From Atopobiaceae bacterium UBA7016 (GTDB taxonomy: Bacteria > Actinomycetota > Coriobacteriia > Coriobacteriales > Atopobiaceae): a stretch of DNA of 7,695 nucleotides. Position 1 is the first letter of the stretch; the number at the start of each line of letters is the position of its first letter. Below the pieces are notes generated by a model. It did not search any database, had not been told where the DNA came from, and saw nothing but the letters and a program-made list of their open reading frames with translations. The stretch is from contig DJXA01000134.1 of the NCBI GenBank assembly GCA_002449555.1, forward strand, positions 1 through 7,695, written 5' to 3'. The translations under genes were made by a program, and so were the position numbers. Shown here piece by piece: positions 1 to 5,670 of the stretch.

Positions 1-1382
1 CCGTTGCCGTCGTTGTCCTTGTCCACGTAGATGTAGCCGTAGCGCTTCTTCATCTCGCCCGTGCCGGCACTCACGATGTCGATGCAGCCCCACGTGGTAT
101 AGGCGATGAGGCCCACGCCGTCGGCCAGCGCCTCGTCCATGGCCTTGATGTGCGCACGGAAGTAGTCGATGCGATAGTCGTCGTGGAACTTGCCGTCCTC
201 GGCGCGCTCGTCGATGGCGCCAAAGCCGTTCTCAACCACCATGATGGGAATCTGGTAGCGGTCCCACACCTCGTTCAGGCTCCAGCGCAGGCCGTCCGGG
301 TCGATGGCCCAGCCCCAGTCGCTCTTCTTGAGGTACGGGTTGGGCACGCCCATCACCATGTTGCCACCCGCGCTTGCCACGTCGGGGTCGGCCGAGAAGC
401 AGTTGGTCATGTAGTAGCTGTAGGTGTACATGTCCACGGTGCCCTCGCGCAGGGCCTCCTCGTCGCCCGGCTCCATGGGAATGGTGATACCGTTGTCGGC
501 AAAGAAGCGCTTGGCGTAGCCGGGATAGGCGCCGCGGCACTGCACGTCAGAGCAGAGCCAGGTGCCAATCTGCAGCTTCTTCTGGGTGCCGAGCACGTCG
601 GCCGGCGCGCAGGTGTAGGGATAGATGGACGGGCCGCCGCCGATCATGCAGCCCACCATATAGTCGGGGCAGATCTCGTGGGCGAGCTTCACGGCCTTGG
701 CGCTGGCCACAAACTGGTGGTGCAGCGCGGTGTAGATGGTGTTGAGCTCGTCCGGGTCGTCCGAAGGAGCGAGGCCCATGGGGACCACGTCCTCCTTGGG
801 CAGTATGCCACCGGCGATGAGGCTGCCCAGGCCACCGTTCTGCAGCATGTTGATCTCGTTGAAGGTGAGCCAGTACTTCACGAGGCCTTGGTACTCGGTG
901 AAGATGGTGCGGCAGAGGTTGAGGTAGAAGTCGATGCAGCGGCGGTCGGCCCAGCCGTTGTACTTCTCGCAGAGGCCCCAGGGGATCTCGTAGTGGCTGA
1001 TGGTGACGAGCGGCTCGATACCGTTGTCTTTGCAGCACTGGAAGAGGTTGCGGTAGAACTCCACGCCGGCGGCGTTGGGCTCGGCCTCGTCGCCCACCGG
1101 ATAGATGCGGCTCCAGTTGATGGAGGTGCGGAAGATCTTCATGCCCATCTCGCCGAAGAGCTTGATGTCCTCGGCATAGTGGCCGTAGAAGTCCACTGAC
1201 TCATGGCTGGGATAGTAGGTGTCGGGGTCGATGACGCGCGTGTAGGTGCGCGGACGGTCGACCGCGCCGCCCGTCAGGTGGTCCTCGACGCTCTCGCCCT
1301 TGCCATCAGCGAGCCACGCGCCCTCGCACTGGTTTGCGGCCGTCGCGCCGCCCCACAGGAAGCCTTCGGGAAAATGTGCCAT
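1..1382 (-). CDS. 6-phospho-beta-glucosidase, glycoside hydrolase family 1 (C-terminus cut by window edge)
   Basis: Hydrolyses phosphorylated beta-glucosides such as cellobiose-6-phosphate or phospho-salicin in the cytoplasm after PTS uptake. The reading frame starts at ATG 1382 (protein begins MAHFPEGFLWGGATAANQCE, the usual GH1 N-terminus), with an AGGGG ribosome site about 7 bases upstream. It stays open to the edge, giving 460 visible codons. The family is usually about 470-480 residues, so only a short tail is missing. The acid/base glutamate lies in TFNEIN (E176) and the nucleophile in VVENGFG (E384). Near the end, SAGTGEMKKRYG carries the Lys and Tyr (K446, Y448) that bind the sugar phosphate in 6-phospho enzymes and separate them from plain beta-glucosidases. 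This is known for the family; substrate choice here is inferred. No PTS gene is visible in the window. The gene is divergent from rnpB, with a palindrome upstream that could be its operator. The family assignment is secure; the exact substrate is not. Confidence 0.95.
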   Translation of the reverse strand, partial: MAHFPEGFLWGGATAANQCEGAWLADGKGESVEDHLTGGAVDRPRTYTRVIDPDTYYPSHESVDFYGHYAEDIKLFGEMGMKIFRTSINWSRIYPVGDEAEPNAAGVEFYRNLFQCCKDNGIEPLVTISHYEIPWGLCEKYNGWADRRCIDFYLNLCRTIFTEYQGLVKYWLTFNEINMLQNGGLGSLIAGGILPKEDVVPMGLAPSDDPDELNTIYTALHHQFVASAKAVKLAHEICPDYMVGCMIGGGPSIYPYTCAPADVLGTQKKLQIGTWLCSDVQCRGAYPGYAKRFFADNGITIPMEPGDEEALREGTVDMYTYSYYMTNCFSADPDVASAGGNMVMGVPNPYLKKSDWGWAIDPDGLRWSLNEVWDRYQIPIMVVENGFGAIDERAEDGKFHDDYRIDYFRAHIKAMDEALADGVGLIAYTTWGCIDIVSAGTGEMKKRYGYIYVDKDNDGN

Positions 1383-1410
1383 CTCTGTCCCCTCTCTCGG
1401 ATTACAGACT

Positions 1411-1432
1411 AATGCCATACCTATTTGGCATT
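1411..1432. promoter_or_regulatory. 22-bp palindrome upstream of the phospho-beta-glucosidase gene; possible operator
   Basis: AATGCCA and TGGCATT form perfect 7-bp arms around the 8-base centre TACCTATT. The palindrome sits 29 bases upstream of the glycosidase ATG in an AT-rich patch of an otherwise GC-rich sequence. The position suits a repressor site for a sugar-utilisation gene, or a hairpin in the 5' leader. No convincing -35/-10 pair could be assigned for the glycosidase, so the role is inferred from symmetry and position only. Confidence 0.4.
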
Positions 1433-1457
1433 TTACGAGCGTGTGCGTCTGCTGAAG

Positions 1458-1488
1458 GTGACGCAACGGCAGACGAGCGTGATACAAT
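1458..1488 (+). promoter_or_regulatory. Probable rnpB promoter (extended -10)
   Basis: TACAAT at 1483-1488 is preceded by TG at 1480-1481, giving an extended -10 element (TGATACAAT). The predicted start lies about 7 bases downstream, at the first base-paired residues of the RNase P RNA. The -35 is weak: GTGACG at 1458-1463 with a long spacer of 19 bases. An extended -10 tolerates this. Confidence 0.6.
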
Positions 1489-1494
1489 GGCACG

Positions 1495-1851
1495 CGCGAG
1501 GTGGGCCAGGCGACCGCGGGACGTGCTTGCACGTCATGAGGAAAGTCCGGGCTCCACAGGGCAGGAAGCAGGTTAACGGCCTGGCGGGGTAACCCGACGG
1601 AAAGCGCCGCAGAAAAGAAGACTCCCGCTGCCCGCTTTGCGGGTGAGAGAAAAGCTGAAACGGTGGTGTAAGAGACCACCAGCGTCGTGGCAACACGGCG
1701 GCTTGGCAAGCCCCTTCCGGAGCAAACGCATGTAGGAGCGCTATGGTGTGGCCCGCACTGCGCTCGGGTAGCGCGCTAGAGGCGGACGGCGACGTCCGCA
1801 GTAGATAAATGGTCGCCCCCGACAGAACCCGGCTTATCGGCCCACCTCGCA
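1495..1851 (+). ncRNA. rnpB: RNase P RNA, class A (ribozyme subunit, M1 RNA type)
   Basis: Catalytic RNA that, with the RnpA protein, removes 5' leaders from tRNA precursors. The ends pair perfectly to form helix P1: GCGAGGTGGGCC at 1496-1507 with GGCCCACCTCGC at 1839-1850. Conserved region I (GAGGAAAGTCCGGGCTCC, from 1538) and conserved region V (AGATAAATGGTCGCC, from 1803, then GACAGAACCCGGCTTA) supply the two strands of the catalytic P4 helix. The internal GGGGTAACCCGACGGAAAG and GCAGAAAAGAAGACTCCC blocks also match bacterial class A RNAs. The length of about 357 nucleotides is normal for class A. Exact ends are uncertain by a few bases. No classical U-tract terminator follows directly; the hairpin at 1864-1904 may end the transcript. 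Long reading frames crossing this RNA are spurious. Confidence 0.96.
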
Positions 1852-1860
1852 CCTTTCTTG

Positions 1861-1904
1861 ATTGCGAATGTTGACATGGGGAGCCTCGTTCGGTCAACAT
1901 TCGC
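1861..1904 (+). repeat. Hairpin repeat, copy A (between rnpB and the radical SAM operon)
   Basis: GCGAATGTTGAC at 1864-1875 and GTCAACATTCGC at 1893-1904 are perfect 12-bp inverted arms around a 17-base loop. A diverged copy in the same orientation lies at 4492-4533, beyond the end of the downstream operon. Shared blocks are ATTGCGAATG, TGACAT, GGGG, CCT and GTCAACAT. The hairpin is followed by TTGTTA, so it could end rnpB transcription. It could also be a protein-binding site or a dispersed intergenic repeat; the sequence alone does not decide. Confidence 0.7.
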
Positions 1905-1933
1905 TTGTTACGTACATCCGTTCCTCTCTGGTG

Positions 1934-1954
1934 TATAATCGAACAGAGATTCGA
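1934..1954 (+). promoter_or_regulatory. Promoter -10 with overlapping LexA-like (SOS) box for the radical SAM operon
   Basis: A perfect -10 hexamer TATAAT occupies 1934-1939. Starting at its last base is TCGAACAGAGATTCGA (1939-1954), two 6-base half sites with a 4-base spacer. It differs at one position from the actinobacterial LexA palindrome TCGAAC-N4-GTTCGA. Against the Bacillus form CGAACRNRYGTTCG it matches 12 of 14 positions. The site would cover the -10 and transcription start, a classic repressing position. The -35 is weak (CGTACA at 1911-1916, spacer 17). LexA binding is inferred from the match; no lexA gene is in the window. Confidence 0.6.
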
Positions 1955-1976
1955 CCTGAGAGGAGCGTAGGCGAGC

Positions 1977-3482
1977 ATGGACACCCTCACCAAGCTGGGC
2001 ATCCTGGCTGATGCGGCCAAGTACGATGCCGCCTGCACCTCCTCAGGGGTCGATCGTGGCCCGCAAGCGGGCAAGGTGGGCTTTGCTCAGGGAGGCGGCC
2101 TCTGCCACTCCTTCACGCCGGACGGCCGGTGCGTCACGCTGCTCAAGGTGCTCATGTCCAATGCCTGCACGTACGACTGTGCCTACTGCGTCAACCGCCG
2201 GCAGGCAAGCGTCCCACGCGCCACGTTCACCCCACGTGAGCTGGCGGAGCTTACGGTTGACTTCTATCGCCGCAACTACATCGAGGGGCTCTTCCTCTCC
2301 TCCGGCGTGCTGGGAACGCCCGACGCCACCACCGAGCGCATGATCGAGTGCCTGCGCCTCCTGCGCGACGAATACCGCTTCAACGGCTATATCCATGCCA
2401 AGGTCATTCCTGGCACCTCGGACGAGCTGGTAGATGCGTTTGGCCGACTGGCTGACCGCCTCTCCGTCAACCTCGAGCTACCCAGTTCGGCCTCGCTGAC
2501 CGAGCTCTGTCCCGAGAAGAACGCTCGCGGCATCTCGCACCCCATGGCGCAGATCCGCCGCACGAGGGAGCTTGAGGAACAGATGCTCAAGGAAGGCCGC
2601 AAGAAGGGCAACTCGAACAAACTTGAGGGTTCTCTTGCCGCAGAACCGCTGGTCAGCGCCCTGGCCACAAACCCTCAACCACAGACCGAGGCCCTCAGCG
2701 CCTTCGCACCGCTCACAGCCATCGAGGGTAGCTCGAGGCTTACCAGCGCCAAACAGCTCAGGCGCGCCGAAGCCACAGACACGATGCCCCTTCGCGCGGT
2801 AGGCATGCAGATGACGCTTCGCCCACGCTCAACCGTGGCATCGGGCAGACGGCGCTTCGTACCTGCGGGCCAGTCCACGCAGCTCATCGTGGGGGCCACG
2901 CCCGAGGACGACAACCACATCCTGCAACTCTCCAACGCGCTCTACCAGCGCTTTGACCTTAAGCGCGTGTTTTTCTCGGCCTATATGCCCATGGTTGACG
3001 ACGCGCGCCTGCCCGAGCAAGGGGCGCCCGTGCCACTGCGCCGCGAGCACCGGCTATACCAGGCAGACTGGCTCATGCGCTACTACGCCTTCTCCCCCGA
3101 CGAGCTGGCAACGCCGGAGGAGCCATGGCTTGACCTCGACGTAGACCCCAAGCTCGCCTGGGCACTGAGGCATATCGACCGGTTCCCAGTTGAGGTGATG
3201 GACGCGCCCATCGAGCTGCTGCTGCGCGTGCCTGGCGTAGGGCCGGTCGGCGCACGGCGCATCATGGCGGCCCGCAAGGCGGGGCCCGTCACGTTTGAGG
3301 ACCTCGCGCGTCTGCGCATCACGCTCAAGCGAGCTCGGCATTTCCTTACGTGCGGCGGCAAACACGACCCCAAGAGCCCGCTTGACGCCCAGCTCATCAG
3401 GGAGAAGGTGGTGAGCGATGCCAAGCAGAGTGCCTACAACCACACGCGGCGCCAGGCCGAAGGGCAGCTCTCCCTCTTCTAG
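1977..3482 (+). CDS. Putative DNA modification/repair radical SAM protein (TIGR03916 type)
   Basis: A radical S-adenosylmethionine protein of unknown reaction, from a family that always travels with a DUF4130/TIGR03915 partner, as here. The 4Fe-4S cysteines lie in CTYDCAYC (C64, C68, C71; C-x3-C-x2-C). Family blocks follow: FLSSGVLGTPDATTERM, HAKVIPGTS, then PAGQSTQLIVGATPE (296-310), RREHRLYQADWLMRYYAFSP and DPKLAWALRHIDRFPVEV. A helix-hairpin-helix DNA-binding motif sits at 416-431 (LLRVPGVGPVGARRIM). The last five residues, QLSLF, match the consensus sliding-clamp-binding peptide. At 501 residues it is longer than the usual 400-430, because residues about 203-290 are a Ser/Ala/Thr-rich insertion with no family match I recognise. 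The start at ATG 1977 has AGGAG 11 bases upstream. The 3' end overlaps the next gene by 65 bases. The upstream promoter carries a LexA-like box. The family call is firm; the role in DNA repair is inferred. Confidence 0.9.
   Translation: MDTLTKLGILADAAKYDAACTSSGVDRGPQAGKVGFAQGGGLCHSFTPDGRCVTLLKVLMSNACTYDCAYCVNRRQASVPRATFTPRELAELTVDFYRRNYIEGLFLSSGVLGTPDATTERMIECLRLLRDEYRFNGYIHAKVIPGTSDELVDAFGRLADRLSVNLELPSSASLTELCPEKNARGISHPMAQIRRTRELEEQMLKEGRKKGNSNKLEGSLAAEPLVSALATNPQPQTEALSAFAPLTAIEGSSRLTSAKQLRRAEATDTMPLRAVGMQMTLRPRSTVASGRRRFVPAGQSTQLIVGATPEDDNHILQLSNALYQRFDLKRVFFSAYMPMVDDARLPEQGAPVPLRREHRLYQADWLMRYYAFSPDELATPEEPWLDLDVDPKLAWALRHIDRFPVEVMDAPIELLLRVPGVGPVGARRIMAARKAGPVTFEDLARLRITLKRARHFLTCGGKHDPKSPLDAQLIREKVVSDAKQSAYNHTRRQAEGQLSLF
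3401..3420 (+). promoter_or_regulatory. Ribosome binding site that decides the start of the DUF4130 gene
   Basis: GGAGAAGG at 3401-3408 lies 9 bases before ATG 3418, inside the 3' end of the radical SAM gene. The only later alternative that fits the protein family is GTG 3502, which has no Shine-Dalgarno sequence. This supports the overlapping ATG start and translational coupling of the two genes. The first 28 residues from 3418 are low in complexity, so some doubt remains. Confidence 0.6.
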
Positions 3483-4464
3483 CCGCAAGCGACCCATCTC
3501 GGTGGATGGCGCACGCCTACGATGCGAAGCCGCCTTAGCAGACGGCTACGCCGTGGCACTGGCCTGCGACCTCTCGCTTGAGGGCGTGTTGGGAGCCACG
3601 GGCATTGGCTACCTTGCCCACGCGGACGAGAGCCGCGTGCGCCTGGTGCCGCGCGACGCCTGTCAGGCGCGCTTTGGGGAACAGGTGGTAGACACGCCCT
3701 CCGACGCCAGCGACGAGCTGGTGGGCTTGGCGCGGCGCGTATACCGCGGCATCGAGCGCCACGTGGCTAATGGCTGCCCGAAGGCGCGCAACGGCGCGTG
3801 CCCCACCAACTGCGCGGGAGCCTGCGCACGGCGTCTGGTGTACGCCTCGGCGTCCGATGTCCCCAGCATGCCCGAGGCGCTCCATCGCTATGCGCGCAAG
3901 GCCTTTGTTGAAGGGCCCCGTATGAGGTCGCTCATCGCCGACGAGCTGGTGGTGGAGGTTGACGAGCTCGCCCGCTACGTCCTGAACGAATGCGAGCACA
4001 CCAAGCAGTTCGCACGATTCTCGCTTCTGGCCGACGGCTCGCTCTTTGCCGTGTTCAGGCCCAACGCCGACACCATTCCCTTGACGGCAGGCTACTTTGC
4101 CGCGCGCATGGGCGGCGAACGGTTTTGCATCGTCGACCCGGTGCACCGTTCGGCCGCATTTCATGACTCCGGAAAGCTGAGCGGCCACAAGGGACACACG
4201 GTGGTGCGGCTCGACCGCGAGAGCGCCGATCAGTTGCTTGCCACCAAAGACCTCTCCCCCGATGAGCTGTACGTACGGGCCCTGTGGAAGCGCTTCTACG
4301 ACAGCGTGGCGCTACCGGGGCGCGACGCCTCGCAGCGCGGATACGACCTGCAAGCTGGCTGGATGCCCCGCCGCTTCTGGGGAGGCCTCACCGAGCTCGA
4401 TCTGAGAAACGACGCCAAAGCCTCAACCATTCCTCAAAGGTACACCGGCAAAACCCTAAAGTAA
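3418..4464 (+). CDS. DUF4130 / TIGR03915-type probable DNA metabolism protein, partner of the radical SAM protein
   Basis: A protein of unknown reaction whose family is always encoded beside the radical SAM protein just upstream. In other bacteria it is fused to a uracil-DNA-glycosylase-like domain; here it stands alone with no glycosylase domain. Family features are an N-terminal block from about residue 44 (YAVALACDLSLEGVL), the core QFARFSLLADGSLFAVFRPN (197-216), YFAARMGGERFCIVDPVHRSA (226-246), and the C-terminal LWKRFYDSVALPGR (289-302) and MPRRFWGGLTEL (316-327). An unusual cluster of four cysteines (C120, C128, C132, C136; spacing x7, x3, x3) sits in GCPKARNGACPTNCAGAC and may bind metal. 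The start at 3418 is chosen for its ribosome site. The first 28 residues are read in a second frame over the upstream gene and resemble no domain, so GTG 3502 (320 residues) remains possible. The membership call is firm; function unknown. Confidence 0.85.
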   Translation: MPSRVPTTTRGARPKGSSPSSSRKRPISVDGARLRCEAALADGYAVALACDLSLEGVLGATGIGYLAHADESRVRLVPRDACQARFGEQVVDTPSDASDELVGLARRVYRGIERHVANGCPKARNGACPTNCAGACARRLVYASASDVPSMPEALHRYARKAFVEGPRMRSLIADELVVEVDELARYVLNECEHTKQFARFSLLADGSLFAVFRPNADTIPLTAGYFAARMGGERFCIVDPVHRSAAFHDSGKLSGHKGHTVVRLDRESADQLLATKDLSPDELYVRALWKRFYDSVALPGRDASQRGYDLQAGWMPRRFWGGLTELDLRNDAKASTIPQRYTGKTLK

Positions 4465-4491
4465 CCATCAACCCCGCAGGTACACACCCTC

Positions 4492-4533
4492 ATTGCGAAT
4501 GCTGACATTTGGGGCCCTGTCTTTTGTCAACAT
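4492..4533 (+). repeat. Hairpin repeat, copy B (after the radical SAM/DUF4130 operon)
   Basis: This is a diverged copy, in the same orientation, of the element at 1861-1904. It begins ATTGCGAATGCTGACAT and ends TGTCAACAT (4525-4533). The inner arms ATGCTGACA and TGTCAACAT pair over 9 bp with one mismatch; the outer GCGA/TCGC pairs of copy A are lost. It begins 28 bases after the DUF4130 stop codon. The two copies bracket the operon closely. No transposase and no convincing target duplication was seen. Confidence 0.65.
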
Positions 4534-4552
4534 CAACAAGTGAAGGAACGTG

Positions 4553-4575
4553 CCACGAGGGTCCGACCCTTGTGG
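4553..4575 (+). terminator. Hairpin at the 3' end of the radical SAM/DUF4130 transcript, possible terminator
   Basis: CCACGAGGGT and ACCCTTGTGG pair around CCG. Every position pairs in a plus-strand RNA, because the single irregular pair is G-U. In a minus-strand RNA the same position would be an A-C mismatch. This points to a structure in the plus-strand transcript. Only a weak T-run follows (GGTTCAC), so it is a poor intrinsic terminator by itself. Confidence 0.45.
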
Positions 4576-4598
4576 TTCACTCCGCTGGCAGCCAATAG

Positions 4599-4628
4599 AA
4601 AAGGGGCGCCGGCTTGCGCCAGCGCCCC
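4599..4628 (-). terminator. Intrinsic terminator of divIVA with a GNRA loop
   Basis: Read on the minus strand, GGGGCGCTGGC pairs with GCCGGCGCCCC over 11 bp (4618-4628 with 4603-4613, one G-U). They close a GCAA tetraloop, and TTTT follows (4599-4602). It lies 25 bases past the divIVA stop codon. It separates divIVA from the convergent radical SAM operon. Confidence 0.88.
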
Positions 4629-4653
4629 TCATCTCATCGTATGGAGCTAAAGC

Positions 4654-5331
4654 TTAGTCCAGATCGCCGAAGTCGTCGAAGTCGGGCTGCACCGGAGAGA
4701 GCACGGTGGCGTCAGCCGAGGGAGCCGGGGTCGGGATGACCGGCGCGGGGGCGGGGGCAACCTCGCGGGCAGCGGAGCCGTTGGGCGTGGACAGGGTAGC
4801 CTGCGGGAAGACAGCGTCGGCATCATCCATGAAGTGCTGGATGAGCTTCTTGTACTCGGAGCGGAAGTCCTCGCGGGACTGCTTCAGGCGGTCGATCTCC
4901 TCCAGCTCGGTCTGCTTCTCGGCCAGAGCCTGGCGAATGACCTCGCGCGCCTTAGTCTCGGCGTCGGTGCGGATCTTGTCGGCGCTGTTGCGAGCCTCCT
5001 CGAGCATACGATCGGCGCTCTGCTGGGCAACCAGCAGGACCTGGGAGATCTGGCGCTCGGAAGCCATGTAGCCAGCGTCATACGCGGGAGCCTGCTGCAC
5101 GGCGGCGGCAGAGGCAACGCCCTGCTCGCGCAGCTGGGCAACCTGGGCCTGGGCGGCGGCGAGCTGCTGCTCGGAGCTGTTCAGGCGGCCCTTGAGGTCA
5201 GCGATCTTGTTGAGCATCGCGTCGACCTCGCTCGAAATCTGATCGAGGAAGGCGTCAACCTCCTCGGTGTTGTAGCCGTGCTTGGAGGGGGAGAAGGTGA
5301 GTTGTTCGATGTCAGCGGGTGTGATTGCCAT
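4654..5331 (-). CDS. divIVA: DivIVA-domain protein (cell pole/septum organiser)
   Basis: A membrane-curvature-sensing coiled-coil protein that recruits growth, division or chromosome-positioning proteins to septa and poles. In Actinobacteria the homologue (Wag31) directs polar growth. The N-terminal lipid-binding domain is visible (AITPADIEQLTFSPSKHGYN, then EEVDAFLDQI). A long coiled coil follows: about residues 30-70, and 90-170 with Lys/Glu/Ala-rich heptads. After it comes a Pro/Ala-rich stretch (180-210) and an acidic tail (DFDDFGDLD). The ATG at 5331 is chosen over an upstream in-frame GTG (5358) because the DivIVA domain begins there and AGGGA lies just before it. The length is 225 residues. 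It is the last gene of the division cluster, with its own 72-base leader containing a candidate promoter, and it ends at a strong terminator. Whether it acts in polar growth or division here cannot be told. Confidence 0.95.
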   Translation of the reverse strand: MAITPADIEQLTFSPSKHGYNTEEVDAFLDQISSEVDAMLNKIADLKGRLNSSEQQLAAAQAQVAQLREQGVASAAAVQQAPAYDAGYMASERQISQVLLVAQQSADRMLEEARNSADKIRTDAETKAREVIRQALAEKQTELEEIDRLKQSREDFRSEYKKLIQHFMDDADAVFPQATLSTPNGSAAREVAPAPAPVIPTPAPSADATVLSPVQPDFDDFGDLD

Positions 5332-5350
5332 CTTTGTCCCTTTCGTTTGA

Positions 5351-5370
5351 TGCCACACTGCCGCGTGGCA
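5351..5370 (-). other. Small hairpin in the divIVA leader
   Basis: TGCCAC (5351-5356) and GTGGCA (5365-5370) are perfect inverted 6-bp arms around an 8-base loop. The hairpin lies between the candidate divIVA promoter and its ribosome binding site. It could modestly affect translation or mRNA stability. It is short and may be chance. Confidence 0.3.
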
Positions 5371-5386
5371 TGCGTACCTGTTCTGA

Positions 5387-5414
5387 AGTATAGCGGACGA
5401 ACGTTACAGCAAGC
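5387..5414 (-). promoter_or_regulatory. Candidate divIVA promoter
   Basis: On the minus strand TATACT (5387-5392) resembles a -10 box. The -35 is poor: GCTTGC at 5409-5414, spacer 16, inside the end of yggT. A separate divIVA promoter would explain the 72-base gap after tightly packed genes, but the match is only moderate. Confidence 0.35.
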
Positions 5415-5670
5415 GCTTAACTAGGTCGAGAACCAAGATTGCCACGACCGGCGAGAAGTCAAGCGACATCCCGGAGCCGCCAAACGTAGGCAAGACGCGC
5501 CGGAAGATGTTGAGGAACGGGTCCACGATGCCCCTGAGGGCGTTGTGGATCTGGTCGATGGTGGAGCCGTAGCTCCGCGGAATCCAGCTCATGAAGACGT
5601 TCACGATGATGAGCAGCTCGTAGGCGTCTATCAGTCGCCAGAGGAAGTAAGCCAAACGATACATTGCCAT
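5404..5670 (-). CDS. yggT: YggT family small membrane protein
   Basis: A small integral membrane protein (YlmG in Gram-positives) found beside sepF and divIVA. Its mechanism is not settled; roles in division-related membrane organisation and osmotic tolerance have been proposed. The 88-residue protein has one hydrophobic segment near the N-terminus (about residues 5-30, LAYFLWRLIDAYELLIIVNV) and one at the C-terminus (about 68-87, SLDFSPVVAILVLDLVKRLL). Between them is the family signature DPFLNIFRRVLP. The start ATG 5670 overlaps the proC stop codon as TGATG, with a G-rich stretch (GGGGGG) before it, which indicates translational coupling. GTG 5673 and ATG 5664 are alternative starts. The length is typical of the single-repeat form. 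Confidence 0.92.
   Translation of the reverse strand: MAMYRLAYFLWRLIDAYELLIIVNVFMSWIPRSYGSTIDQIHNALRGIVDPFLNIFRRVLPTFGGSGMSLDFSPVVAILVLDLVKRLL

Noticed and set aside
150..1199. Long plus-strand reading frame of 349 codons
   Set aside because: It is antisense to the GH1 gene, rich in Val/Ala/His/Gly with no recognisable domain, as expected from a GC-rich shadow frame.
1871..1876. Perfect -35 hexamer TTGACA in repeat copy A
   Set aside because: There is no -10 box 16-18 bases downstream. The hexamer is part of the palindromic arm.
1433..2074. Minus-strand reading frame of 213 codons
   Set aside because: It crosses rnpB, whose RNA structure explains the sequence. The predicted protein has no domain.
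2613..2626. Second possible LexA box (TCGAACAAACTTGA)
   Set aside because: The right half site does not match GTTCGA and it lies inside the coding region, so it looks like chance.
1861..4533. Operon as a transposon or integron cassette bounded by the repeats
   Set aside because: The repeats are direct rather than inverted, no transposase or integrase is present, and no target-site duplication was seen. Only the weaker claim of bracketing repeats is kept.
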